A stretch of DNA of 64,000 nt from Ruegeria sp. R14_0 (GCF_017743975.1 NZ_JAGHRC010000001.1:248001-312000), one strand, 5' to 3'. Counted from the stretch's first letter, positions 35,802-45,175 are shown. Translations and numbers: made by a program. Notes: generated from the sequence alone by a model not told the origin.

Positions 35802-37150
35802 ATGAACTTGTCCCAGTAAACAACGATCCCAAGGACCCAACGGTCTGGTATGCCGAGGTTCCGCGCTCGATCAGCCGGTTCGTGGTGATCGGCTTGATTA
35901 TGTTGGTGGTCTGCTTCGGCGGATTTGGCATCTGGTCCTTCCGCGCGCCTCTGGCCGCGGCCGTGATTGCGCAAGGCAGTTTTGTTGCCACAGGTCGCAA
36001 CAAGATTGTGCAGCACCTCGAAGGCGGCATCATCGACGACATCAAGGTGATCGAAGGTCAGACGGTCAAGCAGGGTCAGGTTCTGATGACCCTGGACCAA
36101 ACCTCGGCCGAGGCGAATGAGCGCGAACTGTTCGTCCGCAAAATCCGCCTGCAGGCGATGACTGAACGTTTGTCGGCCGAGTACAACGAAAAAGAACGGC
36201 TGGAGTTCTCGCCCGAATTGATAGAAGCGTCGGATGACGTCGAAGTCATGGGCATTCTGGATGGGCAAAAGATCAGCTTTGACGTGTCCCGCAAAACGCT
36301 GCTGAACGACATCGCCCTGCTGCAACGCAACATGGAGGCGCTCAAGATCCGTTCCAGCGGTTTTGAGGCGCAGCTGGACAGCATGATCCGGCGTTCGGAA
36401 ATCCTGCAGGAAGAGTTCGAAACCAAAGAGGCCCTGTTCGAAAAGGGATTGGTGCGCAAAGGCGATTTGAACACGATCCGCCGCGTTCAAGCCGAAGCGG
36501 AAGGCCAGCAGGCGCGTCTGATGGCCGAAACAGCCGAAATCAACCAGATGATCCTGAAGTATGAAGAACAGATCACCCGCACCCGCTCTGCCTATCGCGA
36601 AGCGGCGCTGGACGAACTGGGTGTCATCGAAGCCGATCTTGAAAGTGTTCGGGAAAAAAGCCGTCAGGCCCGCAGCGTTCTGGAACGGGCGGTGGTTCGG
36701 GCTCCGGTTTCCGGTACCGTGGTGCGCCTGCATTACCATACAGCAGGCGGCGTAATCGAAACCGGTGAGCCTATTGCCGAAATCCTACCCTCGGACGCGC
36801 CTCTGATCATCGAGGCTCAGGTACCCCGGACCGAGATCGACAGCGTTGTAACTGGTCAGCAGGCCACCGTTCGACTGGTGGCGCTGAACCAGCGCACGAC
36901 GCCGGTGCTGAGTGGCGAGGTCTTTTATGTCTCGGCGGACGCATTGGTCGAAGATTCGGCTGGTGTCCCGCAAGAGGTCTATCTGGCGCGTATCTCGCTG
37001 GCCCCGGAAGAGATGGACCGCGTGCGTGGATTCGTTCCCACGCCGGGCATGCCGGCCGAGATCATGATCCAGACCGAGGAGCGCACCTTTGCGGCCTATA
37101 TCGCAAAGCCCGTGACAGACAGTATGTCGCGCGCCTTCCGCGAGCACTGA
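35798..37150 (+). CDS. HlyD-family type I secretion periplasmic adaptor
   Basis: A 450-residue membrane-fusion protein. It has a short cytoplasmic N-terminus and one membrane helix (about residues 24-44). The lipoyl half-motif is GRNKIVQHLEGGIIDDIKVIEGQTVKQGQVLMTLD. A long coiled-coil hairpin (about 95-290) is followed by the second lipoyl half (VRAPVSGTVVRLHYHTAGGVIETGEPIAEILP) and a beta-barrel C-terminus. It bridges the ABC exporter to an outer-membrane TolC channel. It overlaps the exporter gene by 4 nt (ATGA), confirming one operon. Confidence 0.95.
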   Translation: MNELVPVNNDPKDPTVWYAEVPRSISRFVVIGLIMLVVCFGGFGIWSFRAPLAAAVIAQGSFVATGRNKIVQHLEGGIIDDIKVIEGQTVKQGQVLMTLDQTSAEANERELFVRKIRLQAMTERLSAEYNEKERLEFSPELIEASDDVEVMGILDGQKISFDVSRKTLLNDIALLQRNMEALKIRSSGFEAQLDSMIRRSEILQEEFETKEALFEKGLVRKGDLNTIRRVQAEAEGQQARLMAETAEINQMILKYEEQITRTRSAYREAALDELGVIEADLESVREKSRQARSVLERAVVRAPVSGTVVRLHYHTAGGVIETGEPIAEILPSDAPLIIEAQVPRTEIDSVVTGQQATVRLVALNQRTTPVLSGEVFYVSADALVEDSAGVPQEVYLARISLAPEEMDRVRGFVPTPGMPAEIMIQTEERTFAAYIAKPVTDSMSRAFREH

Positions 37151-37168
37151 TTGCCCAATCGGGCAATC
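37149..37168 (+). terminator. Hairpin at the end of the type I secretion operon
   Basis: Perfect 8-bp stem GATTGCCC / GGGCAATC with an AATC loop, beginning in the HlyD stop codon. No U-run follows, so termination strength is uncertain. Confidence 0.5.
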
Positions 37169-37230
37169 AGTCTGCGCATTCTCGATTTTGCGTGCTAGCA
37201 TCTGGTGAGATTCACCAGAGGGGACCTTTC

Positions 37231-37602
37231 ATGCCATTGACCGTAAGCCAGATGATGGAGGCGGCGAACGCTGTCGTCGCACGGGTTGATACAAACGGGG
37301 CCAAAGACCTGATCGGGCAGGGCGCGCTGCTTTTGGACGTACGCGACGCGATCGAGTTGCAGCAGACCGGTCGCGCCAAAGGCGCACATCACATCCCACG
37401 TGGCATGTTAGAGTTTCGCGCTGACGATAGTCTGAAGTCTCACGATCCCGAACTGCGCAAGGATCGGGCCATTGTGCTGTATTGCGCCGCAGGCAGCCGG
37501 GCGGCATTGGCGGGCAAGCTGTTGAAAGATATGGGCTATGAACAGGTCTACAACGTTGGCGGCCTGCCAGACTGGATCAATGGTGGTGGCGAGGTCACGT
37601 GA
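37231..37602 (+). CDS. Rhodanese-like domain protein
   Basis: A 123-residue single rhodanese domain with LLDVRDAIELQQTGRAKGAHHIPRG and the active-site loop Cys85-AAGS-Arg90. It is likely a cytoplasmic sulfurtransferase that moves sulfane sulfur from thiosulfate or persulfides. GAGGGGACC upstream supports the ATG at 37231 over one 39 nt earlier. It lies downstream of the type I secretion operon but is probably unrelated to it. Confidence 0.92.
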   Translation: MPLTVSQMMEAANAVVARVDTNGAKDLIGQGALLLDVRDAIELQQTGRAKGAHHIPRGMLEFRADDSLKSHDPELRKDRAIVLYCAAGSRAALAGKLLKDMGYEQVYNVGGLPDWINGGGEVT

Positions 37603-37703
37603 GTTTCGGACCCAGTACCACCAAAATCTGACGCAGATCAAGGCACCTAATATTCCAACTATGTAATGTAATCTTCGGGCTTCAAACATAAGGAAAACGG
37701 AAG

Positions 37704-37892
37704 ATGCTACGCCTTGCCGCCATACTCTATTCCCTGATCGCAACCGCCTTGGCCGGTTCAGCCGTTATCGCGGTCCTTACCGCCGGGCTTGTATCAACGG
37801 TTGCGATTGTTTCGGCAGCTGCGGCAGGTTGCCTTGCCGCGTTGCCAGCGTCCTGGCTGGTTGCGAAACGTCTGTATCAAAACGCTGCCTGA
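37704..37892 (+). CDS. Small two-helix membrane protein
   Basis: A 62-residue protein, almost wholly hydrophobic (MLRLAAILYSLIATALAGSAVIAVLTAGL..., helices about 3-27 and 30-52) with a short basic end. AAGGAAAACGGAAG before the ATG supports translation. It is convergent with, and directly abuts, the hydrolase gene. Function unknown. Confidence 0.65.
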   Translation: MLRLAAILYSLIATALAGSAVIAVLTAGLVSTVAIVSAAAAGCLAALPASWLVAKRLYQNAA

Positions 37893-38651
37893 TCAGGCGT
37901 TGAGGAATGTCCTGACGGCCGCTTCGAATTCACGTGGTTTCTCGGCGTGGAGCCAATGGCCCGCGCCGGGGATCTTTGCAAATCGCGCAGCCGGGAACAG
38001 GGTGCGGACCGTGTCGCGGTGTTCAGGCAGGACGTAATCTGACGCACCGCCCGACAGGAACAAAGTCGGACCGTTCCATGACGCACCCGTTTCGGGGAAA
38101 CCCATGATCTTGGGCATCTCTGCCGCCAGCGTGTCCAGGTTCAGCAGCCATCGCTTTCCCTTGATATCAAGGGATTGCGTAAAAAAGCTCTGCAGCGCTT
38201 TTTCGACGCCTTGCGCTGCCAGTTGACCCTCGGCGTCAGACCGGCGTTCGATGGTCGAGAAATCGACAGCGCGCATAGCGTCGATGAACTGGATCTGGCT
38301 GTGCGTATAGGTGACCGGCGCAATGTCCGCGACCACCAGTTTGCGCACCAGATCACCGTGCCCAAGTGCCAGCATCATCGCGGCCTTGCCGCCCATCGAA
38401 TGGCCGACGACGTCTGCTTTCCCTCCGATATGCTCAATCACCTCGGCCAGATCGGCAGCCAGTTCGGGATAGCTGTGCTGGTCTGTCCAGGCGCTGTAGG
38501 CATGATTGCGCATGTCCACGGCCACGACCTGCCGCTCATCCGACAAACGCCGCGCGATGACCCCCCAATTGCGGGCCGACCCATACAGGCCATGCGCAAT
38601 CAAAAGAGGAGGATTCGAGGTCGGTTCGCCGTGGATGATCGTGTTCAGCAT
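37893..38651 (-). CDS. Alpha/beta-fold hydrolase (YbfF-like esterase)
   Basis: A 252-residue protein. It has the oxyanion motif AHGLYGSARNWG, nucleophile Ser85 in GHSMGGKAAM and catalytic His232 in GAGHWLHAEKP. The MRNHAYS segment after the second strand is typical of YbfF/ABHD11-type acyl esterases. The exact substrate is unknown. It is divergent from the small membrane protein gene at 38741. Confidence 0.93.
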   Translation of the reverse strand: MLNTIIHGEPTSNPPLLIAHGLYGSARNWGVIARRLSDERQVVAVDMRNHAYSAWTDQHSYPELAADLAEVIEHIGGKADVVGHSMGGKAAMMLALGHGDLVRKLVVADIAPVTYTHSQIQFIDAMRAVDFSTIERRSDAEGQLAAQGVEKALQSFFTQSLDIKGKRWLLNLDTLAAEMPKIMGFPETGASWNGPTLFLSGGASDYVLPEHRDTVRTLFPAARFAKIPGAGHWLHAEKPREFEAAVRTFLNA

Positions 38652-38740
38652 ATGGCCGTGATACCTTCACCCGTTTCAAACAGCCAGCCCCATTGTCGAC
38701 CCCGCTGCCCGAGGTTACATTCCGCGCGCAGGAGGGCGTC

Positions 38741-39115
38741 ATGACGCAGACAACGGATATCCAAGGCCAGATCGCGGACACGGTGCAATTGTTGCGTGCG
38801 AAGCTTGGCATAAAGGACAAGACGCTGACGGCCTCGGTTCGCAAGGCCAAGCGCCGCCTTCCGCGCAGGATTTACAAGCAGGCAATGCTGCTCGCCCGGG
38901 CCGAACAGATGGCTGCACATCCGAAATTGCGGTTGGTGCTGGACACGCCCAAACTGGCGCAGGCATCTGAAGAGGTTCAGACCCATCTGACCGCAATCAA
39001 TCTAGCGGATCGTCGCTGGGGCTGGTTCCTCAGCTTTCTTGGATCGCTCGCGCTGGGTTTTCTGGCCCTGTCGGCATTGGTGCTGGTCGTTCTGCGCTGG
39101 CGCGGGTTTATCTGA
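38741..39115 (+). CDS. Hypothetical single-helix membrane protein
   Basis: A 124-residue protein. A soluble, basic N-terminal region (residues 1-95; TVQLLRAKLGIKDKTLTASVRKAKRRLPRRIYKQAMLLARAEQM) is followed by one C-terminal membrane helix (about 97-119). GGAGGG six nt before the ATG at 38741 fixes the start. The pattern is a cytoplasmic domain tail-anchored in the inner membrane. No function is recognised. Confidence 0.78.
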   Translation: MTQTTDIQGQIADTVQLLRAKLGIKDKTLTASVRKAKRRLPRRIYKQAMLLARAEQMAAHPKLRLVLDTPKLAQASEEVQTHLTAINLADRRWGWFLSFLGSLALGFLALSALVLVVLRWRGFI

Positions 39116-39116
39116 A

Positions 39117-39149
39117 CGCAAAAAAAGCGACGCCCATTGGGGGCGCCGC
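39117..39149 (-). terminator. Intrinsic terminator after glyA
   Basis: Reading the minus strand, GCGGCGCCC / GGGCGTCGC (one mismatch, 5-nt loop; 39127-39149) is followed by a run of seven T (complement of 39120-39126). It may also serve the convergent gene. Confidence 0.85.
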
Positions 39150-39174
39150 CTGTGTGTCATCAAGCCTGTAGGAT

Positions 39175-40470
39175 TTACAGGTTCGGGTAGATCGGGAATT
39201 TGGCGCAAAGGTCCGCGACCTCGGCCTTGACCTTGGCTTCAACTGCGTCGTTGCCCTCTTCGCCATTGGCTGCCAGACCATCGACAACCTCGATGATCCA
39301 GTCTGCGATCTGACGGAACTCGATCTCGCCAAAGCCGCGCGTGGTGCCGGCGGGTGAACCCAGACGGATGCCGCTGGTGATGGTCGGCTTTTCGGGGTCA
39401 AACGGCACACCGTTCTTGTTGCAGGTGATATGCGCGCGGCCCAGGGCCTTTTCGGTCGCGTTGCCTTTGACGCCTTTTGGGCGCAGGTCGACCAGAACAA
39501 CATGCGTGTCAGTGCCGTGGGTGACCGTGTCCAGACCGCCCTTGATCAGCTGATCCGACAGTGCCTGCGCGTTGGTCACGACCTGCTGAATATAGTTCTT
39601 GAACTCGGGGCGCAGAGCTTCGCCAAAAGCGACGGCCTTGGCCGCGATCACGTGCATCAACGGGCCGCCCTGAATGCCGGGGAAGATGGCCGAGTTCACT
39701 TTCTTGGCGATATCTTCATCGTTGGTCAGGATCATGCCGCCACGCGGACCGCGCAGGGTCTTGTGCGTGGTGGTGGTCGCCACATGCGCATGCGGGAAGG
39801 GGCTGGGGTGCTCACCAGCAGCGACCAGACCGGCAAAATGCGCCATGTCCACGTGCAGGTAGGCACCGACCATGTCGGCGATTTCACGCATGCGGGCAAA
39901 GTCGATCTGGCGCGGGATGGCCGAGCCACCGGCGATGATCAGCTTGGGCTGGTGCTCTTTCGCCAGTGCCTCGACCTGATCATAGTCCAGCATGTTGTCT
40001 TCTTTGCGTACGCCGTACTGCACCGCGTTGAACCACTTGCCCGACTGGTTTGGGCGTGCACCGTGGGTCAGGTGACCACCGGCATCCAGACTCATGCCCA
40101 GAATAGTGTCGCCGGGTTTGATCAGCGCCTGGAACACGCCCTGGTTGGCTTGAGAGCCGGAGTTCGGCTGCACGTTGGCGAACCCGCAGCCAAACAGCTC
40201 TTTGGCGCGGTCGATGGCCAGGTTTTCAGCGATATCAACAAATTGACACCCACCATAGTAACGACGACCAGGATACCCTTCGGCGTATTTGTTGGTCATC
40301 ACCGAACCCTGCGCTTCCATCACGGCGGCAGAGACAATGTTCTCGGATGCGATCAGCTCGATCTCGTCGCGCTGACGGCCCAGCTCGGATGTGATCGAGC
40401 CGAACAGCTCGGGGTCACGGTCGGCGAGGGACTGGGTGAAAAATCCGGTATCACGGAGATTGGCGTTCAT
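39175..40470 (-). CDS. glyA: Serine hydroxymethyltransferase
   Basis: PLP enzyme interconverting serine and glycine and supplying methylene-THF for one-carbon metabolism. The 431-residue product has [37 protein letters not shown], the PLP lysine Lys237 in [16 protein letters not shown] and the [15 protein letters not shown] block. GGAG close to the ATG at 40470 gives the family start; an ATG 24 nt upstream is unlikely. It stands alone, and no glycine riboswitch is visible in its leader. Confidence 0.97.
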   Translation of the reverse strand: MNANLRDTGFFTQSLADRDPELFGSITSELGRQRDEIELIASENIVSAAVMEAQGSVMTNKYAEGYPGRRYYGGCQFVDIAENLAIDRAKELFGCGFANVQPNSGSQANQGVFQALIKPGDTILGMSLDAGGHLTHGARPNQSGKWFNAVQYGVRKEDNMLDYDQVEALAKEHQPKLIIAGGSAIPRQIDFARMREIADMVGAYLHVDMAHFAGLVAAGEHPSPFPHAHVATTTTHKTLRGPRGGMILTNDEDIAKKVNSAIFPGIQGGPLMHVIAAKAVAFGEALRPEFKNYIQQVVTNAQALSDQLIKGGLDTVTHGTDTHVVLVDLRPKGVKGNATEKALGRAHITCNKNGVPFDPEKPTITSGIRLGSPAGTTRGFGEIEFRQIADWIIEVVDGLAANGEEGNDAVEAKVKAEVADLCAKFPIYPNL

Positions 40471-40638
40471 GGGCGCTCCACATGGCTGTGTCAAAATCTT
40501 GCGGATTTCCTATCGGAAACTGTACAGGTGCAAAAGCTTTAAAGCGACGATTTGGCCAGCAGTGGCGTCAAGTCTGGCCTATCGGGGAAAGGTATGATTG
40601 TTTCGGAACCAAATGTGCAAGACCGGAAACCGTAACAA

Positions 40639-41400
40639 ATGATCCAGAGAATCGCTTTCCTCGCCAGCGACGTCAAAGTGGCGCAAACCGCCCGCGACGT
40701 TCTGGTAGAACGCTATGGCAACGCCGCGCCGCGGGATGCAGATGTGGTGGTGGCGCTGGGCGGTGATGGCTTCATGCTGCATACCCTGCACAATATGCAG
40801 CACCTGGACACGCCGGTTTACGGCATGAACCGTGGCACAATCGGCTTTCTTATGAACGAGTTTCATGAAACCGACCTGATGGCGCGCCTGGATGCGGCTG
40901 AAGAAGAGGTCATCAACCCGCTGGCCATGCGCGCGATGGATCAGTCAGGTAAGATGCACGAGGCCCTCGCGATCAACGAGGTGTCGCTGCTGCGGGCCGG
41001 TCCGCAGGCCGCTCGGCTAAAGATCAGCGTTGATGGCCGGGTGCGGATGGACGAGCTGGTTTGCGATGGTGCGCTGCTGTCCACGCCCGCGGGATCGACG
41101 GCGTACAACTATTCGGCACATGGCCCGATTTTGCCGATTGGCTCTGACGTTCTGGCCCTGACAGCCATCGCCGCATTCCGACCGCGCCGGTGGCGAGGCG
41201 CGCTTTTGCCCAAGATCGCCAAAGTCCGGTTCGATGTACTGGACGCTGACAAGCGCCCGGTCATGGCCGATGCGGATTCGGTGTCTTTCCCAGACATCGA
41301 CTGGGTCGAGATCCGGTCCGAACCCTCGATCCAGCATCGCATTCTGTTTGACCCGGGGCATGGGTTAGAAGAACGCCTTATTTCCGAGCAATTCACCTAA
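40639..41400 (+). CDS. nadK: NAD kinase
   Basis: Phosphorylates NAD to NADP using ATP or polyphosphate. The 253-residue protein has the GGDG motif (residues 41-44, ALGGDGFMLHTLH), the NE motif (INEVSLLR) and the substrate loop TPAGSTAYNYSAHGPILP. The short alphaproteobacterial form lacks the long N-terminal extension. It starts on an ATG following GTAACAA. A structured intergenic region with a terminator follows. Confidence 0.97.
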   Translation: MIQRIAFLASDVKVAQTARDVLVERYGNAAPRDADVVVALGGDGFMLHTLHNMQHLDTPVYGMNRGTIGFLMNEFHETDLMARLDAAEEEVINPLAMRAMDQSGKMHEALAINEVSLLRAGPQAARLKISVDGRVRMDELVCDGALLSTPAGSTAYNYSAHGPILPIGSDVLALTAIAAFRPRRWRGALLPKIAKVRFDVLDADKRPVMADADSVSFPDIDWVEIRSEPSIQHRILFDPGHGLEERLISEQFT

Positions 41401-41431
41401 AATATGGGATTTACGAAATTTTTAGAGCTTG

Positions 41432-41447
41432 TGTGAACTGGTTCACA
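41432..41447. promoter_or_regulatory. Palindrome TGTGAAC-TG-GTTCACA, operator-like
   Basis: A perfect 7-2-7 inverted repeat 32 bp after nadK and about 30 bp before the candidate RNA. Its size and symmetry suit a dimeric regulator. TAATCT at 41469-41474 could be a -10 element for the RNA. Confidence 0.4.
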
Positions 41448-41479
41448 TGAGGTTCATTAACATTCCGCTAATCTTGAAT

Positions 41480-41644
41480 TGCCCGGAGATCACGTCACGG
41501 TGGGAGTGAGTGGCCACCAAACGACGTTTTCGAACGATTGCGCAGTTTTCGCGCTGGCGAGGGTAGGTGGTGCTACGCTCGTTAAAGATATCCGGGCATA
41601 TTTTAGCAAGCGGACCCCGGGCACAATAACCCGGGGTCTATTTT
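41480..41644 (+). ncRNA. Candidate structured small RNA with terminator, downstream of nadK
   Basis: GCCCGGAGATC (41480-41490) can pair with GATATCCGGGC (41587-41597), ten of eleven positions, closing a region of about 118 nt. Inside is a GCGC-AGTTTTC-GCGC apical hairpin. A strong intrinsic terminator follows (GACCCCGGG / CCCGGGGTC, 41613-41638, then TATTTT). No protein gene of reasonable quality is present; an 18-codon frame starting GTG at about 41512 exists but is weak. It does not match 6S, SRP or tmRNA as I know them. Confidence 0.45.
41613..41644 (+). terminator. Strong intrinsic terminator
   Basis: Perfect 9-bp stem GACCCCGGG (41613-41621) / CCCGGGGTC (41630-41638), 8-nt loop, then TATTTT. 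It ends the nadK transcript or the candidate RNA. Confidence 0.85.
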
Positions 41645-41659
41645 CGTTCAGGGCCGTTT

Positions 41660-43093
41660 TTAGGCGCCCATCTTCTCCCACAATGGCAGGCACATTTGGC
41701 CGACGCGCGACTCGATCGCGGCGGCGGCATCCACGGCCATGTCTTCACGCCAGCGGCGGGCCGCGATCTGAACATTGATCGGTTGCGGCCCATTGGGCAA
41801 CTCGGCCAGTCGGGCAGGTACACACGCGGCGGGAAGGCCAAGGAAGTTCATCGAATAGGAATAGACCGCACAGCCCAGAACCTCGTGCACGCCTTCTGCG
41901 CCTTCGGTGTCTCGGTCCGGTTTAAAAAACGGTTGGGGCAGGAAGGGTGAAAGGACCAAGGGGTAGTCTTCCATGAAAATTGACCATTCGCGGGCATAAT
42001 GGGTGCGCTTGGCCAACATGCGGACCAGTTCGGTTTCCACGATGGGCGGGAATTCCTGAAAGTAGACCTCGAATATTTCGCGGATGGTCTCTGACCCCGC
42101 CGCCTCGATGTCGCCTCGTAGCAGTGTCAGAACTTCGCCCATCAGGGCGCGATAGCCGGACCGCCCGCACTCGAATACGTCAGGCGGGTCGATCTCTTCG
42201 ACCAGATACCCGGCGTCGACCAGCGCGTCGCGGGTCGTGTCCAACGCCTTGTCGACCTCGGGGTGCAGGGCGTAGCCAAAGGTGTTCTTGGTGAAGGCGA
42301 CTTTGATTGGGCCGTCCATGACCTCACCGCGCCAAGGCATAGCAACGTGGAACGGGTCGCGCGGGTCCGGGGCGATCAGGCTGGGCATGGACAGATGCAG
42401 GTCGGCTGCGGAGCGGGTGATCAACCCCTGCACCGACATGGATTGCGCCAGAATTCCACGCTCGGCCTGCTGGCTGGGGTTCCATGCTGGCACGCGGCCC
42501 AATCCGGGTTTGACCGTGACCGCGCCATTGGCCGCTGCAGGAAACCGCAGGCTGCCGCCAATATCGTTGCCATGGGCCAGCGCGCCGATCCCGGCCATCA
42601 CCGCCGCACCGGCCCCACCCGAAGATCCGCCGGGCGAGATATGCCGCCCCCAAGGATTATGGGTGCGTCCATGCAGCGGGTTGTCCGTATCAGCGCGGAA
42701 CGAGAATTCGGGCGTGTTGGTCCGCCCGATCACGATAGCCCCAGCGTTTTGCAAATTGCGCACCACAGGGGAATCGTCCGGAGCGATCACATTCTTCAGC
42801 GCGACCACACCGTTCGAGGTTGCGTGCCCCTTTTGATCAACGTTGATCTTGATGGTGACCGGGACACCGTGCAGCGGCCCTGCCGGTGCGCCACCCGCCA
42901 CGGCCGTATCCAGACCACGTGCGCGGCTCAGGGCCTCTGTGCTCAGGTCTTCGACGACCGCATTCAGCGCAGGGTTGGCCTGTTGCATCCGGTCAATGGC
43001 GCTCTGAGTGACTTCTTCGGCGCTCAGTTCACCACTGCGGGTCAAGGCGGCCAGGTCGGTGGCGTTCAGACGCCAGATGTCGGTTTGTGTCAT
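41660..43093 (-). CDS. Amidase (amidase-signature family)
   Basis: A 477-residue enzyme of the Ser-cisSer-Lys amidase family. Lys82 is in VTIKINVDQKG, the cis-Ser is in SPGGSSGGAGAA (157-158) and nucleophile Ser181 is in HGNDIGGSLRFPA. The build fits a stand-alone amide hydrolase (indoleacetamide, aliphatic or aryl amides) rather than GatA, since no gatB or gatC is nearby and the C-terminus differs. The substrate is not determinable. Confidence 0.93.
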   Translation of the reverse strand: MTQTDIWRLNATDLAALTRSGELSAEEVTQSAIDRMQQANPALNAVVEDLSTEALSRARGLDTAVAGGAPAGPLHGVPVTIKINVDQKGHATSNGVVALKNVIAPDDSPVVRNLQNAGAIVIGRTNTPEFSFRADTDNPLHGRTHNPWGRHISPGGSSGGAGAAVMAGIGALAHGNDIGGSLRFPAAANGAVTVKPGLGRVPAWNPSQQAERGILAQSMSVQGLITRSAADLHLSMPSLIAPDPRDPFHVAMPWRGEVMDGPIKVAFTKNTFGYALHPEVDKALDTTRDALVDAGYLVEEIDPPDVFECGRSGYRALMGEVLTLLRGDIEAAGSETIREIFEVYFQEFPPIVETELVRMLAKRTHYAREWSIFMEDYPLVLSPFLPQPFFKPDRDTEGAEGVHEVLGCAVYSYSMNFLGLPAACVPARLAELPNGPQPINVQIAARRWREDMAVDAAAAIESRVGQMCLPLWEKMGA

Positions 43094-43159
43094 GGGCCCT
43101 CACTGTCTTGGGATGACAGTAGGGGGCCTGTTTCAGGTTGCAAGCGAAAGACAGACGAC

Positions 43160-43178
43160 GGGCGACGATCCGTCGCCC
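43160..43178 (-). terminator. Terminator-like hairpin after prpE
   Basis: Perfect 8-bp stem GGGCGACG / CGTCGCCC with a 3-nt loop just past the prpE stop. On the minus strand a moderately T-rich GTCGTCTGTCTTTC follows. Confidence 0.65.
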
Positions 43179-43187
43179 AGGTGCCTG

Positions 43188-45077
43188 TTATTGCGCGTAA
43201 CCAATGGTTTTCAGCGCATCCGTGATCTCGTCCAGGATGGCCGGATCATCGATGGTTGCGGGCATCTTGTAGTCTTTACTGTCCGCAATCGACACCATGG
43301 TGCCACGCAGGATCTTGCCCGAACGTGTCTTGGGCAAACGGTCCACCACCACAGCCAGTTTGAATGCGGCAACCGGCCCGATCTTTTCGCGGACCAGCTT
43401 GACCACGTCCTGTACGACCTCGCCATGATCGCGGTCACAGCCTGCGTTCAGGCACAAAAAGCCAACCGGCATCTGACCTTTCAACTGATCGGTCACGCCG
43501 ATCACGGCACACTCGGCGACGTCAGGATGGGCGGCCAGAACTTCTTCCATCCCGCCGGTGGACAGACGATGGCCCGCGACGTTGATTACGTCATCGGTGC
43601 GCGCCATGATGTAAAGGTATCCGTCCTCGTCCACCATGCCCGCGTCTCCGGTCTCATAGTAACCGGGGAAATGGTTGAGGTACGAGCTTTTGAACCGCTC
43701 TTCTGCATTCCACAACGTTGGCAGAGTTCCTGGGGGCAGGGGCAGTTTGACTGCAATCGCACCCAGTTCACCCGGTTTCATGGGATGACCGCCCTCGTCC
43801 AAGATCTGCACGTCATAGCCCGGCATTGGCATTGCCGGAGAGCCCAGCTTGACCGGTAGCTCCTCAATCCCCAACGGGTTGCCCGCAATGGTCCAGCCGG
43901 TCTCGGTCTGCCACCAGTGGTCGATCACAGGGACCTTCAGGGCATCCTGTGCCCATTCGATCGTGTCAGGGTCAGCGCGTTCACCGGCCAGATACAGGGC
44001 GCGCAAACTGGACAGGTCGTATTTCGCCAGCATCTCACCCTTGGGATCTTCGCGTTTGACGGCCCGAATAGCTGTTGGCGCAGTGAAGAAGCTTTTTACT
44101 TTGTGCTCGGAAATCACCCGCCAGAAGGTGCCTGCATCGGGCGTGCCAACGGGTTTGCCCTCGAACACAATCGTTGTGTTGCCGTGGATCAGGGGGGCGT
44201 AGCAAATATAGGAATGCCCAACGACCCACCCCACGTCAGAGGCCGCCCAGAACACATCGCCCGGATCAACGTCATAGATGTTCTTCATCGTCCAGTTCAG
44301 CGCGACCAGATGACCAGCAGTTGGGCGGACAACACCTTTCGGCGCACCGGTCGTGCCCGAGGTGTAAAGGATGTACGCCGGATGATTGCCTTCGACCGGC
44401 ACGCATTCCGCCGGTTCAACACCGTACTGAAAGCCATGCCAGTTATGGTCGCGGCCTTCGACCAGTTGCGCCACTTCCTGTTCGCGCTGGAAGATGACGC
44501 AGAATTCGGGCTTGTGGCTGGCCATGTCGATGGCCCCGTCCAGCAGCGGTTTGTAATGCACCACGCGGCCCGGCTCCATCCCGCAGGAGGCGGCGATGAT
44601 GGCTTTGGGTTTGGCGTCGTCGATCCGAACGGCCAACTCGTTGCTGGCAAAGCCGCCGAATACGACCGAGTGAACGGCCCCGAGGCGCGCGCAGGCGAGC
44701 ATCGCCTCAAGCGCTTCGGGGATCATGGGCATGTAGATGATGACGCGATCGCCTTTTTCGACACCCTTGGCCCGCAGCGCGCCGGCCAGGTTTGCGACGC
44801 GGTTGCGCAGCTCGACATATGAAATCTCGCGCTTGGTGTGTGTGATCGGGCTGTCATAGATGATGGCTGTTTGTTCGCCACGACCGTTTTCAACATGCCG
44901 GTCCACCGCGTTCCAGCAGGTGTTTACCTTGGCATCGCTGAACCATTCGTAAAGCGGTGCGTTGTCGTCGAACAGAGCCTTGGTCGGTGGTTGAACCCAA
45001 TCAATCTCTTGTGCGGCTTTCATCCAGAATGCCTCTGGGTCTGATTTCCAGCTTGCGTAAACGTCCTGATAAGCCAC
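43188..45077 (-). CDS. prpE: Propionyl-CoA synthetase
   Basis: AMP-forming acyl-CoA synthetase that activates propionate for the methylmalonyl-CoA or methylcitrate route. The 629-residue protein starts (M)AYQDVYASWKSDPEAFWMKAAQEIDW, the PrpE N-terminal signature. It has the AMP-binding motif YTSGTTGAPKGVV, the DVGWVVGHSYICY block and the acetylatable lysine in PKTRSGKILRGTM. The start is GTG at 45077, set by GGAGGT five nt upstream. The promoter region carries TTTGCAAA motifs of ScfR type. maeB lies upstream on the same strand behind its own terminator. Confidence 0.96.
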   Translation of the reverse strand: MAYQDVYASWKSDPEAFWMKAAQEIDWVQPPTKALFDDNAPLYEWFSDAKVNTCWNAVDRHVENGRGEQTAIIYDSPITHTKREISYVELRNRVANLAGALRAKGVEKGDRVIIYMPMIPEALEAMLACARLGAVHSVVFGGFASNELAVRIDDAKPKAIIAASCGMEPGRVVHYKPLLDGAIDMASHKPEFCVIFQREQEVAQLVEGRDHNWHGFQYGVEPAECVPVEGNHPAYILYTSGTTGAPKGVVRPTAGHLVALNWTMKNIYDVDPGDVFWAASDVGWVVGHSYICYAPLIHGNTTIVFEGKPVGTPDAGTFWRVISEHKVKSFFTAPTAIRAVKREDPKGEMLAKYDLSSLRALYLAGERADPDTIEWAQDALKVPVIDHWWQTETGWTIAGNPLGIEELPVKLGSPAMPMPGYDVQILDEGGHPMKPGELGAIAVKLPLPPGTLPTLWNAEERFKSSYLNHFPGYYETGDAGMVDEDGYLYIMARTDDVINVAGHRLSTGGMEEVLAAHPDVAECAVIGVTDQLKGQMPVGFLCLNAGCDRDHGEVVQDVVKLVREKIGPVAAFKLAVVVDRLPKTRSGKILRGTMVSIADSKDYKMPATIDDPAILDEITDALKTIGYAQ

Positions 45078-45175
45078 GGTGACCTCCTCCAAAAACTCCT
45101 TGGTGGATGTGTTATGTGGCCAGAGGTCACCGCACAAGCGACCGGGCTGACGGAGCGTCACTTTATCGCAAAATA

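Noticed and set aside
41480..41597. 6S RNA or SRP RNA identity for the structured region after nadK.
   Set aside because: There is no SRP GGAAGCAGCC-type loop. The usual 6S neighbours (zapA, ygfA) are absent and the central bubble is not evident.
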